A DNA stretch of 64,000 bases from Nostoc commune NIES-4072 (GTDB lineage: Bacteria > Cyanobacteriota > Cyanobacteriia > Cyanobacteriales > Nostocaceae), in NCBI RefSeq assembly GCF_003113895.1, contig NZ_BDUD01000001.1:1711821-1775820 (forward strand), written 5' to 3'. This document shows, piece after piece, positions 54,108-62,826 of this stretch. The number at the start of each line of letters is the position of its first letter. The first letter of the stretch is position 1. A model generated the notes under the pieces. The model was not told the DNA's origin, made no database searches, and saw nothing but the letters and a program-made list of their open reading frames with translations. A program made the translations under genes and the position numbers.

Positions 54108-55328
54108 CTAGACTATGCCTTTAGCTTTGCGTTGCTGCTTAGATTTTTTGCCTAAGACTATACCAAAAGCACTAGCCGTCAATGAACCCAATATGATTGA
54201 GGGTTCGGGAACAGAAGTCGGTTCCAAAACAGGTGTCAAAAGAAAAGCATGAACAGGGTAATTACGTTCAGGGTCTTGAATAGTACCTGTACCCACAATT
54301 TGTCCAGAGTTGTTGATCCCATCTGCGCTTCCAAGAAGCCAACCAGAATTAGCAGGAATGAGGTCGTTTAAATTACTCATTTTACCGTCACTATAGAAGA
54401 AGGGAGAGCCTGCATTACCAACTATTTGCCCAAAATCATTAATATCAGTAGCCTCACTGTTTGGTCCCCCAAGTGTACCTAAGTCTTGCAGTGTTCCACT
54501 CCCACTGTAAAAGAAGGCGTGGCTAACATTACTAGGGCCTTCTTCTGGATCATCTGGTTCAAAAGTTGCTCCAATGTCTGCCCTACCAACGACCTGTCCT
54601 AAGTTATTGATAGCATAAGCTACACCTTCGTCACCCCCAAGTGTGCCTAAGTCCTGTAATCCTCCACTCCTGCTGTAGAGGAAAGGGTGATTTTGTCCTG
54701 ACTGAGTTTGTGCAGAGCCAACTATTTGTCCTGAGTCGTTAATATCCCTTGCAGAGCTTAATCCTGCAAGGGTGGTCAGGTCTTGTAATCCTCCACTCCC
54801 ATTGTAGAAAAAGGCGTGGAAGTCTCCTTCCTTCGTTTCTGCCGAGCCAACGACCTGTCCTAAGTTATTGATAGCATAAGCGACGCTGGATTCTCCTCCA
54901 AGGGTTCCTAGATTTTGCATTCCAGTAGCATCACTCCAGAGAAAAGCATAATCAGATCCATATACAGACTTCTTTGACTCACCGACCACTTGACCAAAGT
55001 CATTGATTGCGTAGCCAGTGCTTGAATTACCACCTAAAGTTCCTAAGTCGTCAGTTGCTGGATTAATTGCACTGTTAGGAGCCGTGCGAAAGGCGTTAGA
55101 GCGGAAAACATCAGTACTAGGAAGAATTGAGTTACCAACTACTTGACCAGCATTGTTAATGCCGTATGCTGCACTAAAAGCATCAAAGCCAGTAGCAGTA
55201 GGGTTTAAGGAACCAAGATCGGTAATAGAGTACAAAGATATAGCAGCAGCCTGCTGGGGAATTATAACTTCTCCCATGATTAAGGCTATCAGTCCGATAC
55301 CAGTAGCGCCCAGAGTATACTTTAACAT
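54108..55328 (-). CDS. Secreted HAF-repeat protein with PEP-CTERM anchor
   Basis: A 406-residue exported protein. A signal peptide (GLIALIMGEVIIPQQAAA) is followed by about seven HAF-type repeats of 45-50 residues (DLGTLGGNSSTGYAINDFGQ, VVGSAET..FHAFFYNGSG) that form a beta-propeller-like fold. The end has VPEPS, a hydrophobic stretch and a Lys/Arg tail (KKSKQQRKAK), the PEP-CTERM sorting signal. It is a surface or exopolysaccharide-associated protein. A terminator follows. Confidence 0.88.
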   Translation of the reverse strand: MLKYTLGATGIGLIALIMGEVIIPQQAAAISLYSITDLGSLNPTATGFDAFSAAYGINNAGQVVGNSILPSTDVFRSNAFRTAPNSAINPATDDLGTLGGNSSTGYAINDFGQVVGESKKSVYGSDYAFLWSDATGMQNLGTLGGESSVAYAINNLGQVVGSAETKEGDFHAFFYNGSGGLQDLTTLAGLSSARDINDSGQIVGSAQTQSGQNHPFLYSRSGGLQDLGTLGGDEGVAYAINNLGQVVGRADIGATFEPDDPEEGPSNVSHAFFYSGSGTLQDLGTLGGPNSEATDINDFGQIVGNAGSPFFYSDGKMSNLNDLIPANSGWLLGSADGINNSGQIVGTGTIQDPERNYPVHAFLLTPVLEPTSVPEPSIILGSLTASAFGIVLGKKSKQQRKAKGIV

Positions 55329-55935
55329 ATTGTTATTAAAACTTTATTCTTTTATGTTTTATCAGTATTTACTCTACTTGAGCAATCAAAAAATATACTT
55401 TAGTTAAAAAATAATCGTATTGGTACTTATGTAAGTGTAGCTGCTTAGAGACAGTACACCTGATGAATTGGGTAGTTGTACAGATGAGCAGTGCTTTAGG
55501 GAGTTTTGAGTTACTACAGACGGAAGTGTTGAGAATAAATAAAAATTATTTCGCCTTTGTTACTATTTATAAGTGTTTATCAACTTCTATCAAACTCTTC
55601 TGACAATTGAGTGACATTCCCAATTTGGGATGCAAGATTGAGAACATGACCATCTCTGCTTGTTACCACAACTAGTGGAATTTATTTACCTTTTTGAATC
55701 AAAGATGACAAGAGGGTAATTCCCACTCAAATTAGCTAAAAAGATGGCGGTGTTTACCACCACCTCTGGTGGGAAGCCTATCTAAACTGGAAATGTGAGC
55801 CAGCTCGGTGTTGTTGCTCCAACAAAGAGGGACTGGCGTTAGCGATGCAGGAGCCTCACCCGGAGAGTGAGCTTTTTGGGGTCATTGAAAGCTCACAGTT
55901 AATATCTATCTCTGTAAATTAAAGGTAAAAGTATC
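55329..55935. other. Intergenic with structured leader of cp12
   Basis: The left part shows no gene. From about 55750 to 55900 there are CCACC-TCT-GGTGG, a REP-like patch, and a perfect GTGAGCTTT / AAAGCTCAC stem (55867-55875 with 55888-55896) ending 40 bases before the cp12 start. It may be a structured 5' leader. Confidence 0.5.
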
Positions 55936-56196
55936 ATGACAACTACCCTAAACTCATTTGAAACTGCTGGCGCGACAAATCTTGAAGAAGCTATTACTCA
56001 AGCCATTAGTGAAGCGCGTACAACTTGTGAGCTAGATGGCAGTGATTCTGCTGGTTGTGCCGTAGCCTGGGACATTGTGGAAGAATTACAAGCTGAAAAA
56101 GCCGATCAACAGCAAGCAAAATCAAAGAAAACTTCTTTGGATAATTATTGCGATCGCCATCCTGAATCCGTAGAATGTCTAATCTACGACCTTTAA
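55936..56196 (+). CDS. cp12: CP12 regulatory protein
   Basis: An 86-residue intrinsically flexible protein that ties GAPDH and phosphoribulokinase together in the dark and switches off the Calvin cycle. The N-terminal Cys pair is C31 and C41 (TCELDGSDSAGC), the core AWDIVEELQAEKA is conserved, and the C-terminal pair is C72 and C81 (YCDRHPESVECLIYDL), which inserts into GAPDH. All four redox cysteines are present. Its stop overlaps the tlyA stop on the other strand by four bases. Confidence 0.95.
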   Translation: MTTTLNSFETAGATNLEEAITQAISEARTTCELDGSDSAGCAVAWDIVEELQAEKADQQQAKSKKTSLDNYCDRHPESVECLIYDL

Positions 56197-57011
56197 TTCT
56201 TCCGTAAATCAGTTGTTGCTGATTGCGTTATTTGCTTAATTGCTTCTAAATCAGGTGGTGGCGTTTCACTTTCCATTCCCAACCACAAAAGATACTCAAT
56301 ATTCCCAGCAGGGCCAGTGATCGGCGACCAAGTTAAGCCTTTATATTTCCATCCTAATTCGTAGGCTGTTTGCAACACCTGGAAAATGGCATCAGCTTGG
56401 TCGTTTGGATCGCGCACAACACCTTTTTTACCCACACGGGATCTGCCGACTTCAAACTGTGGCTTGACTAACAACACAGCTTCACGGTTAGCTTGAGTTA
56501 GTTGCCACAAAGCAGGCAGAATTTTTGTTAAAGAAATAAACGATACATCAACCACCGCCAAATCAGGAATCGGGTCATTTTCGCCATATAGCTCATCTGG
56601 TCGTAGTTGCCGTAAGTTGGTGCGTTCCCGTAAAATCACCCGCGAATCATTTCGCAACCGCCAATCAACTTGTCCGTAACCAACATCAATTCCGTAAACT
56701 TGTTTTGCTCCAGCTTGTAAGAGACAATCAGTAAAACCACCAGTAGAAATCCCACCATCTAAACAAATGCGCTTTGCTACGGGAATGGCAAATACTGATA
56801 AGGCTTTGGAGAGTTTTTCACCACCTCTAGAAACAAAAGGCGATCGCTCTTTAATATTTATTTGAGCAGTAATATCAACTTCTGTACCAGGTTTATCAAC
56901 TAGCTGCTGATTAACAGTAACTTCCCCCGCCTGAATTAGCCGTTGTGCTAAAGCGCGAGAAGAACATAAATTTAACTCTACTAATAATGTATCGAGTCTC
57001 TGTTTAGCCAA
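56193..57011 (-). CDS. tlyA: TlyA-type rRNA 2'-O-methyltransferase
   Basis: A 272-residue protein with an N-terminal S4 RNA-binding domain (RLDTLLVELNLCSSRALAQR, LIQAGEVTVN) and a C-terminal FtsJ-like methyltransferase (LDGGISTGGFTDCLLQAGA for SAM, VVDVSFISLTKILPAL, LLVKPQFEVG). The family methylates rRNA at cytidine 2'-O positions or acts as a related hemolysin-like factor. Length and motifs are complete. Confidence 0.92.
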   Translation of the reverse strand: MAKQRLDTLLVELNLCSSRALAQRLIQAGEVTVNQQLVDKPGTEVDITAQINIKERSPFVSRGGEKLSKALSVFAIPVAKRICLDGGISTGGFTDCLLQAGAKQVYGIDVGYGQVDWRLRNDSRVILRERTNLRQLRPDELYGENDPIPDLAVVDVSFISLTKILPALWQLTQANREAVLLVKPQFEVGRSRVGKKGVVRDPNDQADAIFQVLQTAYELGWKYKGLTWSPITGPAGNIEYLLWLGMESETPPPDLEAIKQITQSATTDLRKN

Positions 57012-57295
57012 TTAACTAGATCCTGGTAAAATTAACAGGGTTAGCGCATCTCAAACCCTATTGACACGGTGGTTTTGGGGTTCAACCAAAGCACAAATAA
57101 GTTCAAAATTACTACACTGAGCCAAGGGGTGGGATTGACATTTTCGTATTTATGTGGTCAAAAAACATAAAAAGCTATTTGACCCATGTTTTTTCAATCA
57201 TTTACGACAATTTGTCCTATTTTGAATGAAAAACTGATATTCAGATAGAGTTTTAAGCTTTTTGTCTGTATCAAGAGCTACAAAATTAGATGCGC

Positions 57296-57721
57296 TTACC
57301 CTGGTAAAATTAAAGTCAAAGCACGATTAATAATTTCTTCTTGATTAACAAGTTTTTCTAATTCTTGAGCTTCATAACGACCTTCTTCTACTTGTAAGGA
57401 AGCCTCATCAATGGCATTTAAATAGGCTTCTGCTAAAATTTCTAACAATTCTTCTGGCGTGAGATAATAACCCCCCGCTTTACGCCGCTTATTTTCCCGT
57501 TGAATTTCCCGAACCGAATTCCGAATAGAGACTTCCCAAGAGCGAGTCGTGCGATTTTCAGCTTGTTGTTTAATCAGATGCAACAGCAAAATCACTGCAT
57601 AGCTACGAATCGTCTTGATGATGTCATTTCGGCTCATTTCCGTTAATTCTTCAACTATAATCAATGCTCCTTGAACATCGCCTTTAACAAGCAAGTCTTT
57701 CAGAGCTAATAATTCTTCCAT
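57296..57721 (-). CDS. DUF29-like protein
   Basis: A 141-residue helical protein from the ATG at 57721 (MEELLALKDLLVKGDVQGAL); a start at 57745 is possible. The pattern LLLHLIKQQAENRTTRSWEVSIRN resembles the DUF29 signature, with RKAGGYYLTPEEL after it. DUF29 proteins are abundant in cyanobacteria and of unknown function. No signal or membrane segment. Confidence 0.68.
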   Translation of the reverse strand: MEELLALKDLLVKGDVQGALIIVEELTEMSRNDIIKTIRSYAVILLLHLIKQQAENRTTRSWEVSIRNSVREIQRENKRRKAGGYYLTPEELLEILAEAYLNAIDEASLQVEEGRYEAQELEKLVNQEEIINRALTLILPG

Positions 57722-57913
57722 AATCAGCGCCTCAAACCTCGGCAACTTCTATTGTGGCTTATAGCGGTTCTAGTTCAGATAAGATAATAATGCGTTTAAT
57801 TTATGAGCGATCGCATTCCTTAGCCAGTCAGAATTCACACTATTAAACTTAAAATAGACGCTAAAGGACTTTTTCTTTCCTAACCAGTGGTTTAAGACTA
57901 CGGAATATTTATT

Positions 57914-58188
57914 ATGCCATTAAGACAACCTCGTTACAGCAAAGAAGAATTTGCTCGTCGCGGTGATAAAATCTACGACTCTCAAGTGCGCCCACAAGTC
58001 GAAGCAAATAATTATGGCAAGATTGTAGCGAAGACATCAAGACAGGTGCATGGGAAATGGATACTGATGAAATAAATGCCTCGAAGCGTCTTGAAACTCG
58101 CTACCCAGATGCACAAATCTGGTTTGTGCGTATTGGTTTTCGCTATGTGCGTCGGTTCGGGGCTGGGCGCATCCACAAAACAAAATGA
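57914..58188 (+). pseudogene. Unknown conserved protein, frameshifted
   Basis: ATG at 57914 opens MPLRQPRYSKEEFARRGDKI and YDSQVRPQVEANNYGKIVA, then the frame runs into TAA. From about 58029 another frame continues naturally as EDIKTGAWEMDTDEINASKR and LETRYPDAQIWFVRIGFRYV to TGA at 58188. One missing base near 58029 (expected GCGATCGAC, seen GCGAAGAC) accounts for it. The joined product would be about 90 residues. Such proteins occur next to toxin-like genes in cyanobacteria, but I cannot name it. Confidence 0.68.
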
Positions 58189-58248
58189 TTATTGGAAGCG
58201 ATCGCTACTTAATGTATTATTCTTTGCGAATACACAATATTCAGATAA

Positions 58249-58584
58249 TTAAGATACAGCAAAATCAGTGTATTGCCGTAGTTCAGCCGGATGGAAACCC
58301 AAGACAATATCTTCGCGCAAAATACCCGCTTCTAATAATGCCTCTGCTACTGGCTGGGAAGTACCATCATATTGAATCCACACTTTATTATTAATAATGT
58401 CTATATGTACCACCGAACCGTGTACGCGGCGCACTCCATCCCAACCGACATGTAACACTTCGTAGTGGTCTCGCTCCGAGTCAATGACTGCTTCTGTCTC
58501 TATTTGACCGTTAGCAGGTTTGTGACTAGCATAGTCAAATATCAACTGACGAATAATTTTACGATACCGAGCTAGCTTATCCAT
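58249..58584 (-). CDS. xisI: XisI, fdxN-element excision controlling factor
   Basis: A 111-residue protein (MDKLARYRKIIRQLIFDYAS ... VIDSERDHYEVLHVGWDGVR ... VLGFHPAELRQYTDFAVS) matching XisI. In Nostoc XisI and XisH are needed with XisF for excision of the fdxN element during heterocyst development. No xisF or element is seen here, so this is an orphan pair. It overlaps xisH by 13 bases. Confidence 0.92.
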   Translation of the reverse strand: MDKLARYRKIIRQLIFDYASHKPANGQIETEAVIDSERDHYEVLHVGWDGVRRVHGSVVHIDIINNKVWIQYDGTSQPVAEALLEAGILREDIVLGFHPAELRQYTDFAVS

Positions 58585-58991
58585 CTGATAATCCTTTCTA
58601 GTTGCTCGTCAAAGACAATTAGGTTTATTCCTATACTATTAAGAATTAGCTGACCAAAGCGTTCGGAAAATATACCTTCGTAAACCCGCTTGGGAACTGC
58701 TAAATAAAGTTGGCGTTTTGGTTGTAGTTCTTTAAGCACGCTACGATAAACTTCATACTGTCCCACAGCTTCCTGAAGGTCATTCACGGGAGAAGGACTC
58801 AGAAAACTTTTGATTTCAACAGCTATTTTTTGATTATCCCTCTCAGCAGCAATGGTAACTCTTTCTGCTCCAATATCTACGTAAAGTTCTCTACCCCCAT
58901 AAGCAAGGTATAAGGGATCGTTGGTTATTGTCCAACCATCTGCTATAAGTGCTTTAATGACTGCGGCGTGGTAGATGTCTCTGGCTGGCAT
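58572..58991 (-). CDS. xisH: XisH, fdxN-element excision controlling factor
   Basis: A 139-residue protein (MPARDIYHAAVIKALIADGW, DIGAERVTIAAERDNQKIAV, EIKSFLSPSPVNDLQEAVGQ). The AVEIKSF segment with an earlier Asp resembles a nuclease-like PD-(D/E)xK fold. Paired with xisI by an overlap. Many Nostoc genomes carry several xisHI pairs without an obvious element, so its role may differ from excision. Confidence 0.92.
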   Translation of the reverse strand: MPARDIYHAAVIKALIADGWTITNDPLYLAYGGRELYVDIGAERVTIAAERDNQKIAVEIKSFLSPSPVNDLQEAVGQYEVYRSVLKELQPKRQLYLAVPKRVYEGIFSERFGQLILNSIGINLIVFDEQLERIIRWIS

Positions 58992-59074
58992 TAGTCGAAA
59001 GATAGCTTCAAAAACACAGATTTAATCTAAAAAAATTATTTTCCAAAGGTGCGATCGCAAATTTAAAATATCAC

Positions 59075-61249
59075 CTATTCATCCTCATCATAATTAAACA
59101 TTAAAACAAATTTTTGTTTAGGTAAAACTAACATAGGTAGATATATAGGATGACCATCCCATTTCTTGCTTTTTTCACCTTTTTGATAGCAAATAATTAA
59201 CGTTGGCACATCGGGATATTTTTCTTTAGCCTCTAATGACCACCTACCTGAGCCGAAGCCAAACATCCACTCAAAAGGGTCTTTTCTGGTCATATCTAAT
59301 CCTTGATTATTATTTCTTTCACCTCTACGAACATTTAAACGACCCTTTGTCATACCCTTTGATTTTATATCTGTTAATCCTTTGATAATACGTTTATCTT
59401 CCCATTTTTCCGATAAAACATAATGACTTCTTGTATAATTGAGTATTTTAATGATAAGTTCTATATCAACTTCATAATATTGATTATTGTCTTGGTAGTT
59501 TACTAAAAGTTCCTCAATTTCTTTGAAATTATCCTCGATTTCATCTTTTTTATAGGCTGGGTTTTGAGGAAAAACTAATGAACCTGGTACTAATACATCA
59601 ATTACTGAAGGATCTAAAACATTAGAACGAGTTGGTTTAAGATTTCCCCCTATCCAAACAGGTTGTAGTTTGATATTATGAATATCATCTCCAATTGCTT
59701 GCCGCATCGCTTCATCTGCTTCGTGAATAGAACGAAAAGCGTCTAGTATATGTTCTGGTAAAAAGAGGCGAGTTACATCTTTTAGTTGTGAACGATAACC
59801 ATACATTCGAGCATGTTGATGAACTGTATCCATTACTTTTTGTTTTGCATCTCGTCCATAATAAGTTACCATTAAACCTTCAATTGTTACACCTCTTCCT
59901 AATCTATTACCCCCAATTAATATGTTCATGCCAGGATTATAATTAGGCTCTTTCTCAGGATTATTTGCATTAATTATTTTAGGAATTGCACGTCTTAGTT
60001 GAACTTTTAGCTCATCTATAAGTTCAATAATTGGAGGTAAATTATCAGCAGTTTTATTTAGCTCCTTGTAAGCTTGATCTAACCATTTCCGAGCTTGTTT
60101 ATTTTCTGTATCTGAACTTTTTTCTCTAATTGCTTGATCTAAATTAATTACAAATTGACTAATCACTTTTTCTAATACACTATGAATATCTTGCTTATAA
60201 CAAACATGAGCAAGAAAAGAATATTTATCATCTTCTTTGCCAGAAGATAACATTTTGTAGATTGAACCTAAGAAGAAGCAACAAAGTGCAAGTCGTAATC
60301 CTTCAGGAATTATCCATTTATTCCCCGGATTTATTGTACCTTTTTGTTTCTTAAGTTCGTTAATTTCTCCAGCATCTACAATACAAGAGTAGTTACTTTT
60401 CTCAGCAAAAAATAACTCACCTCCCATATAACTATCTCCCGGCTCTGGTAGTGCGGCACAAAATTGTGGCTTACAAGGCTGAGAGAGCTTTTGTAATAAT
60501 AAACTTTGAGGAGTCGCTGTGATTTGAATATAAATATGATTAGCAACCTCTTGACGAATTTTACCTATCGTCTCAAAAATTTTACTATCATCAATCGTAT
60601 CTTTTCCTTTTTTAGCTTGTTTAGATTCATTCGTATTTAAACTAGCGTTATCCGCTTCATCATCAAAAATCAAAGTAGGAACATATTTTATTTTTGCTGC
60701 TTTTAAAACTTTTAATAAATTATCTAAGTGATGACCGTTTTTTGTAGAAACTAAAACAACACCTGTATCTTTGATATAGGGTGCAACTTTAGTTTTTGCA
60801 AAACCATCAGGGTCTTTTTTCCATGCTTCCCAATCAAAGAAAACAGGACCTGCTTGAACTTGATTATTAAAACGATTAGCCGTTTGTTTTCCTAACCATG
60901 TATTATCAGAGGTTAAAATAATAAAACAGCGAAAATTGTTTTCATGAGCCAGTGCTAGGGTTGCAATAGTTGTGTTAGTTTTACCACTTTGAACTCGACC
61001 ATAAATAAGTCCAGTTGTCCCATTAGGAATAGCATCTATTCCTTTATAAGGTTGACTCACTAAACCTGTACTATTTTTCCCTACATCACCATTCCCAAAA
61101 TTCTCTGAATAAACTCTGACACAATTTTGGACAATTTCAATAGCAGTTTCTTTAAGTTGATTCGCTTCTCTTTCTCCGATTTTTTTCTCTAATCTCTTAA
61201 TTAATCTGTCAATACAGTCGCCATTAGTTTTAATCTGAGTGGGTATCAT
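59075..61249 (-). CDS. Z1-domain helicase-like ATPase
   Basis: A 724-residue protein of the Z1 type, a superfamily 2-related ATPase found in bacterial defence gene sets. Walker A is GRVQSGKT (84-91), the acidic box is DDEAD (196-200), a SAT-like ITATPQS is at 243-249, and the second RecA-like lobe has GGNRLGRGVTIEGL (446-459) and HQHARMYGYR (477-486, arginine finger region). The C-terminal 220 residues are specific to Z1 proteins. The gene overlaps its 158-residue partner by four bases (ATGA). No MORC ATPase, methylase or DUF4420 nuclease, the usual Z1 partners as I recall, is present, so this is a reduced two-gene form. Confidence 0.85.
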   Translation of the reverse strand: MIPTQIKTNGDCIDRLIKRLEKKIGEREANQLKETAIEIVQNCVRVYSENFGNGDVGKNSTGLVSQPYKGIDAIPNGTTGLIYGRVQSGKTNTTIATLALAHENNFRCFIILTSDNTWLGKQTANRFNNQVQAGPVFFDWEAWKKDPDGFAKTKVAPYIKDTGVVLVSTKNGHHLDNLLKVLKAAKIKYVPTLIFDDEADNASLNTNESKQAKKGKDTIDDSKIFETIGKIRQEVANHIYIQITATPQSLLLQKLSQPCKPQFCAALPEPGDSYMGGELFFAEKSNYSCIVDAGEINELKKQKGTINPGNKWIIPEGLRLALCCFFLGSIYKMLSSGKEDDKYSFLAHVCYKQDIHSVLEKVISQFVINLDQAIREKSSDTENKQARKWLDQAYKELNKTADNLPPIIELIDELKVQLRRAIPKIINANNPEKEPNYNPGMNILIGGNRLGRGVTIEGLMVTYYGRDAKQKVMDTVHQHARMYGYRSQLKDVTRLFLPEHILDAFRSIHEADEAMRQAIGDDIHNIKLQPVWIGGNLKPTRSNVLDPSVIDVLVPGSLVFPQNPAYKKDEIEDNFKEIEELLVNYQDNNQYYEVDIELIIKILNYTRSHYVLSEKWEDKRIIKGLTDIKSKGMTKGRLNVRRGERNNNQGLDMTRKDPFEWMFGFGSGRWSLEAKEKYPDVPTLIICYQKGEKSKKWDGHPIYLPMLVLPKQKFVLMFNYDEDE

Positions 61250-61722
61250 AGGTTATTTGATGTTGATAAAATTACTTCAGGCCAATTATTTTGAGGGATT
61301 GTCTGTTCCAAGGGAACTCTCCCCGTACCTTTAACATAATAACTTCCTCTTAGTTCTCTTTTAATAGAAACACGCTGCTTGGCTAAACCCTCACTAGGAT
61401 CAATAATTGTCCATAGTTGTTGTTCTGATAGACAACAAACGCCATCCCGATGACAAATTAATGCTATAAAAAGTTTGATATCCGGATAAGCTTCACGAAA
61501 TTTTGTTAATGCATTTTCTTCCTGCGAACTGAAGCTAAATGACCATGAAGAAGTAGGCTTTTTTGATATTTTAAATAAAATAGCTGATTCTTGGTTTGAG
61601 CTTTTTATTGTATAGAGAGATGAATGAATATAAGATAAATAACTGATAGAGATATAAGATGTTCCTTTGAGGAGTCGAAGAAAAGCCGCACCGTGCAGAA
61701 ATTCTAGATCATTAATACTCAT
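61246..61722 (-). CDS. Unknown partner of the Z1 protein
   Basis: A 158-residue protein with no family that I recognise. It starts MSINDLEFLHGAAFLRLLKG, has paired strands (SAILFKISKKPTSSWSFSFS), a helix and a strand (ALTKFREAYPDIKLFIALIC), and GVCCLSEQQLWTIID. The order could be compatible with a restriction-endonuclease-like core, but no clear catalytic set is visible. It is translated just before the Z1 gene with a four-base overlap, so the two act together. It is the first gene of the operon. Confidence 0.75.
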   Translation of the reverse strand: MSINDLEFLHGAAFLRLLKGTSYISISYLSYIHSSLYTIKSSNQESAILFKISKKPTSSWSFSFSSQEENALTKFREAYPDIKLFIALICHRDGVCCLSEQQLWTIIDPSEGLAKQRVSIKRELRGSYYVKGTGRVPLEQTIPQNNWPEVILSTSNNL

Positions 61723-61963
61723 AGAACTATTGGCAAGAATTATTTATATCAATAATAAATATCATAAGAGCAGGTATAAAATTTTTCCAGTACTTATTCT
61801 ACTTGTAGTACTAATTAATTTGTCACACAAGAAATAGTTTTTTGCATTAATAAAAGTAAACGCACCTTGCCAATCAAGTCAAAGTGCGATACGTGTTAGG
61901 CCCACTTACGGGAACTTTATTTGTATAGTTCCGCGATTTCTAATTGCTAGGGCTAGATGCTAA

Positions 61964-62469
61964 ATATCCTGTTCGCTCAACTCGCGTGTGATGTGATCAA
62001 ATGGTTCATCCACAAAAGTAGTATTAACTACACCTGCTGTTGCCACCTGTTCCTTAATCAGATCCTTGAGAATTTGGATACCGCGAACCGTAGGCCCAAT
62101 AGGTACTCCTAAAGAATTGTAAGTTTCCCGTAGCCCTTGTAGCACACGCTCATCCAATACATTTGTGTTTCCGGCAACTAACGCATAGGTGGCATAGCGC
62201 AGATAGTAGTCCATATCCCGCAGACAAGCTGCATAACGACGAGTTGTATAAGCATTTCCACCGGGGCGAATCAATTCTGGCAGTTCTTCAAATAACTTTA
62301 AACCAGCTTGCTTGACAAGTGCAGCTGCATTAGTATTTATCGCTGCTGCCGCTTGTACTCGTGCTGTACCACTGTCAAAGTAAGACTTCAGGCTATCGAT
62401 CGCATTCCGGTCAAAATACCGGCCAGCTAAGTCATAATTCTTAATTAAACTTGTTACCGCATCGCGCAT
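61964..62469 (-). CDS. apcF: Allophycocyanin beta-18 subunit (core linker-associated)
   Basis: A 168-169-residue phycobiliprotein from the ATG at 62469 (MRDAVTSLIKNYDLAGRYFD); five extra residues to 62484 are unlikely. The bilin is attached to Cys82 in RRYAACLRDMDYYLRY, and the methylated Asn position N72 is in PGGNAYTTRR. FEELPELIRPGG and TVRGIQILKDLI distinguish it from ApcB. It sits in the phycobilisome core next to ApcE and passes energy to photosystem II. It is divergent from glnA. Confidence 0.9.
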
Positions 62470-62687
62470 TCCTTCTTCTCCCAATCATTACTATTTATGG
62501 TTTGATATTTATTTGGCTGCACTTATGCACCAGTAAATTTTTGTGCTATTAAAAATAGATTCGGCACAAAAACAATTTATCCACTATCTATGGATTCTAT
62601 GCCAAAGTTGACCCCTATATGATGAACTTTCCAGTTTTGTACAGATGATCCCTGAAAGGTTAATATAACCTGATAATCTAGATATCT

Positions 62688-62730
62688 GTTACAGAAGCTA
62701 CAAAATCAGCTAATGTCTAGTATTTAAGAT
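62688..62730 (+). promoter_or_regulatory. NtcA-activated promoter of glnA
   Basis: GTT-N8-TAC (62688-62701) differs from the NtcA consensus GTA-N8-TAC at one position. It is followed after 23 bases by a -10 TAAGAT (62725-62730), the class II spacing for NtcA promoters. The resulting leader to glnA is about 90 bases. NtcA is the global nitrogen activator of cyanobacteria. Confidence 0.6.
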
Positions 62731-62826
62731 ATTTCTGGTGTGTCACGGCCTGATTGAGATCAGCAGGGTTAGGATGCAATGTAAGATTCTGGTTTACTTT
62801 AGGAAATTGGTAGAGAAGGAGTAACA

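Noticed and set aside
62730..62826. Glutamine riboswitch in the glnA leader
   Set aside because: The conserved motifs I know of for glnA-type glutamine riboswitches are not visible in this leader.
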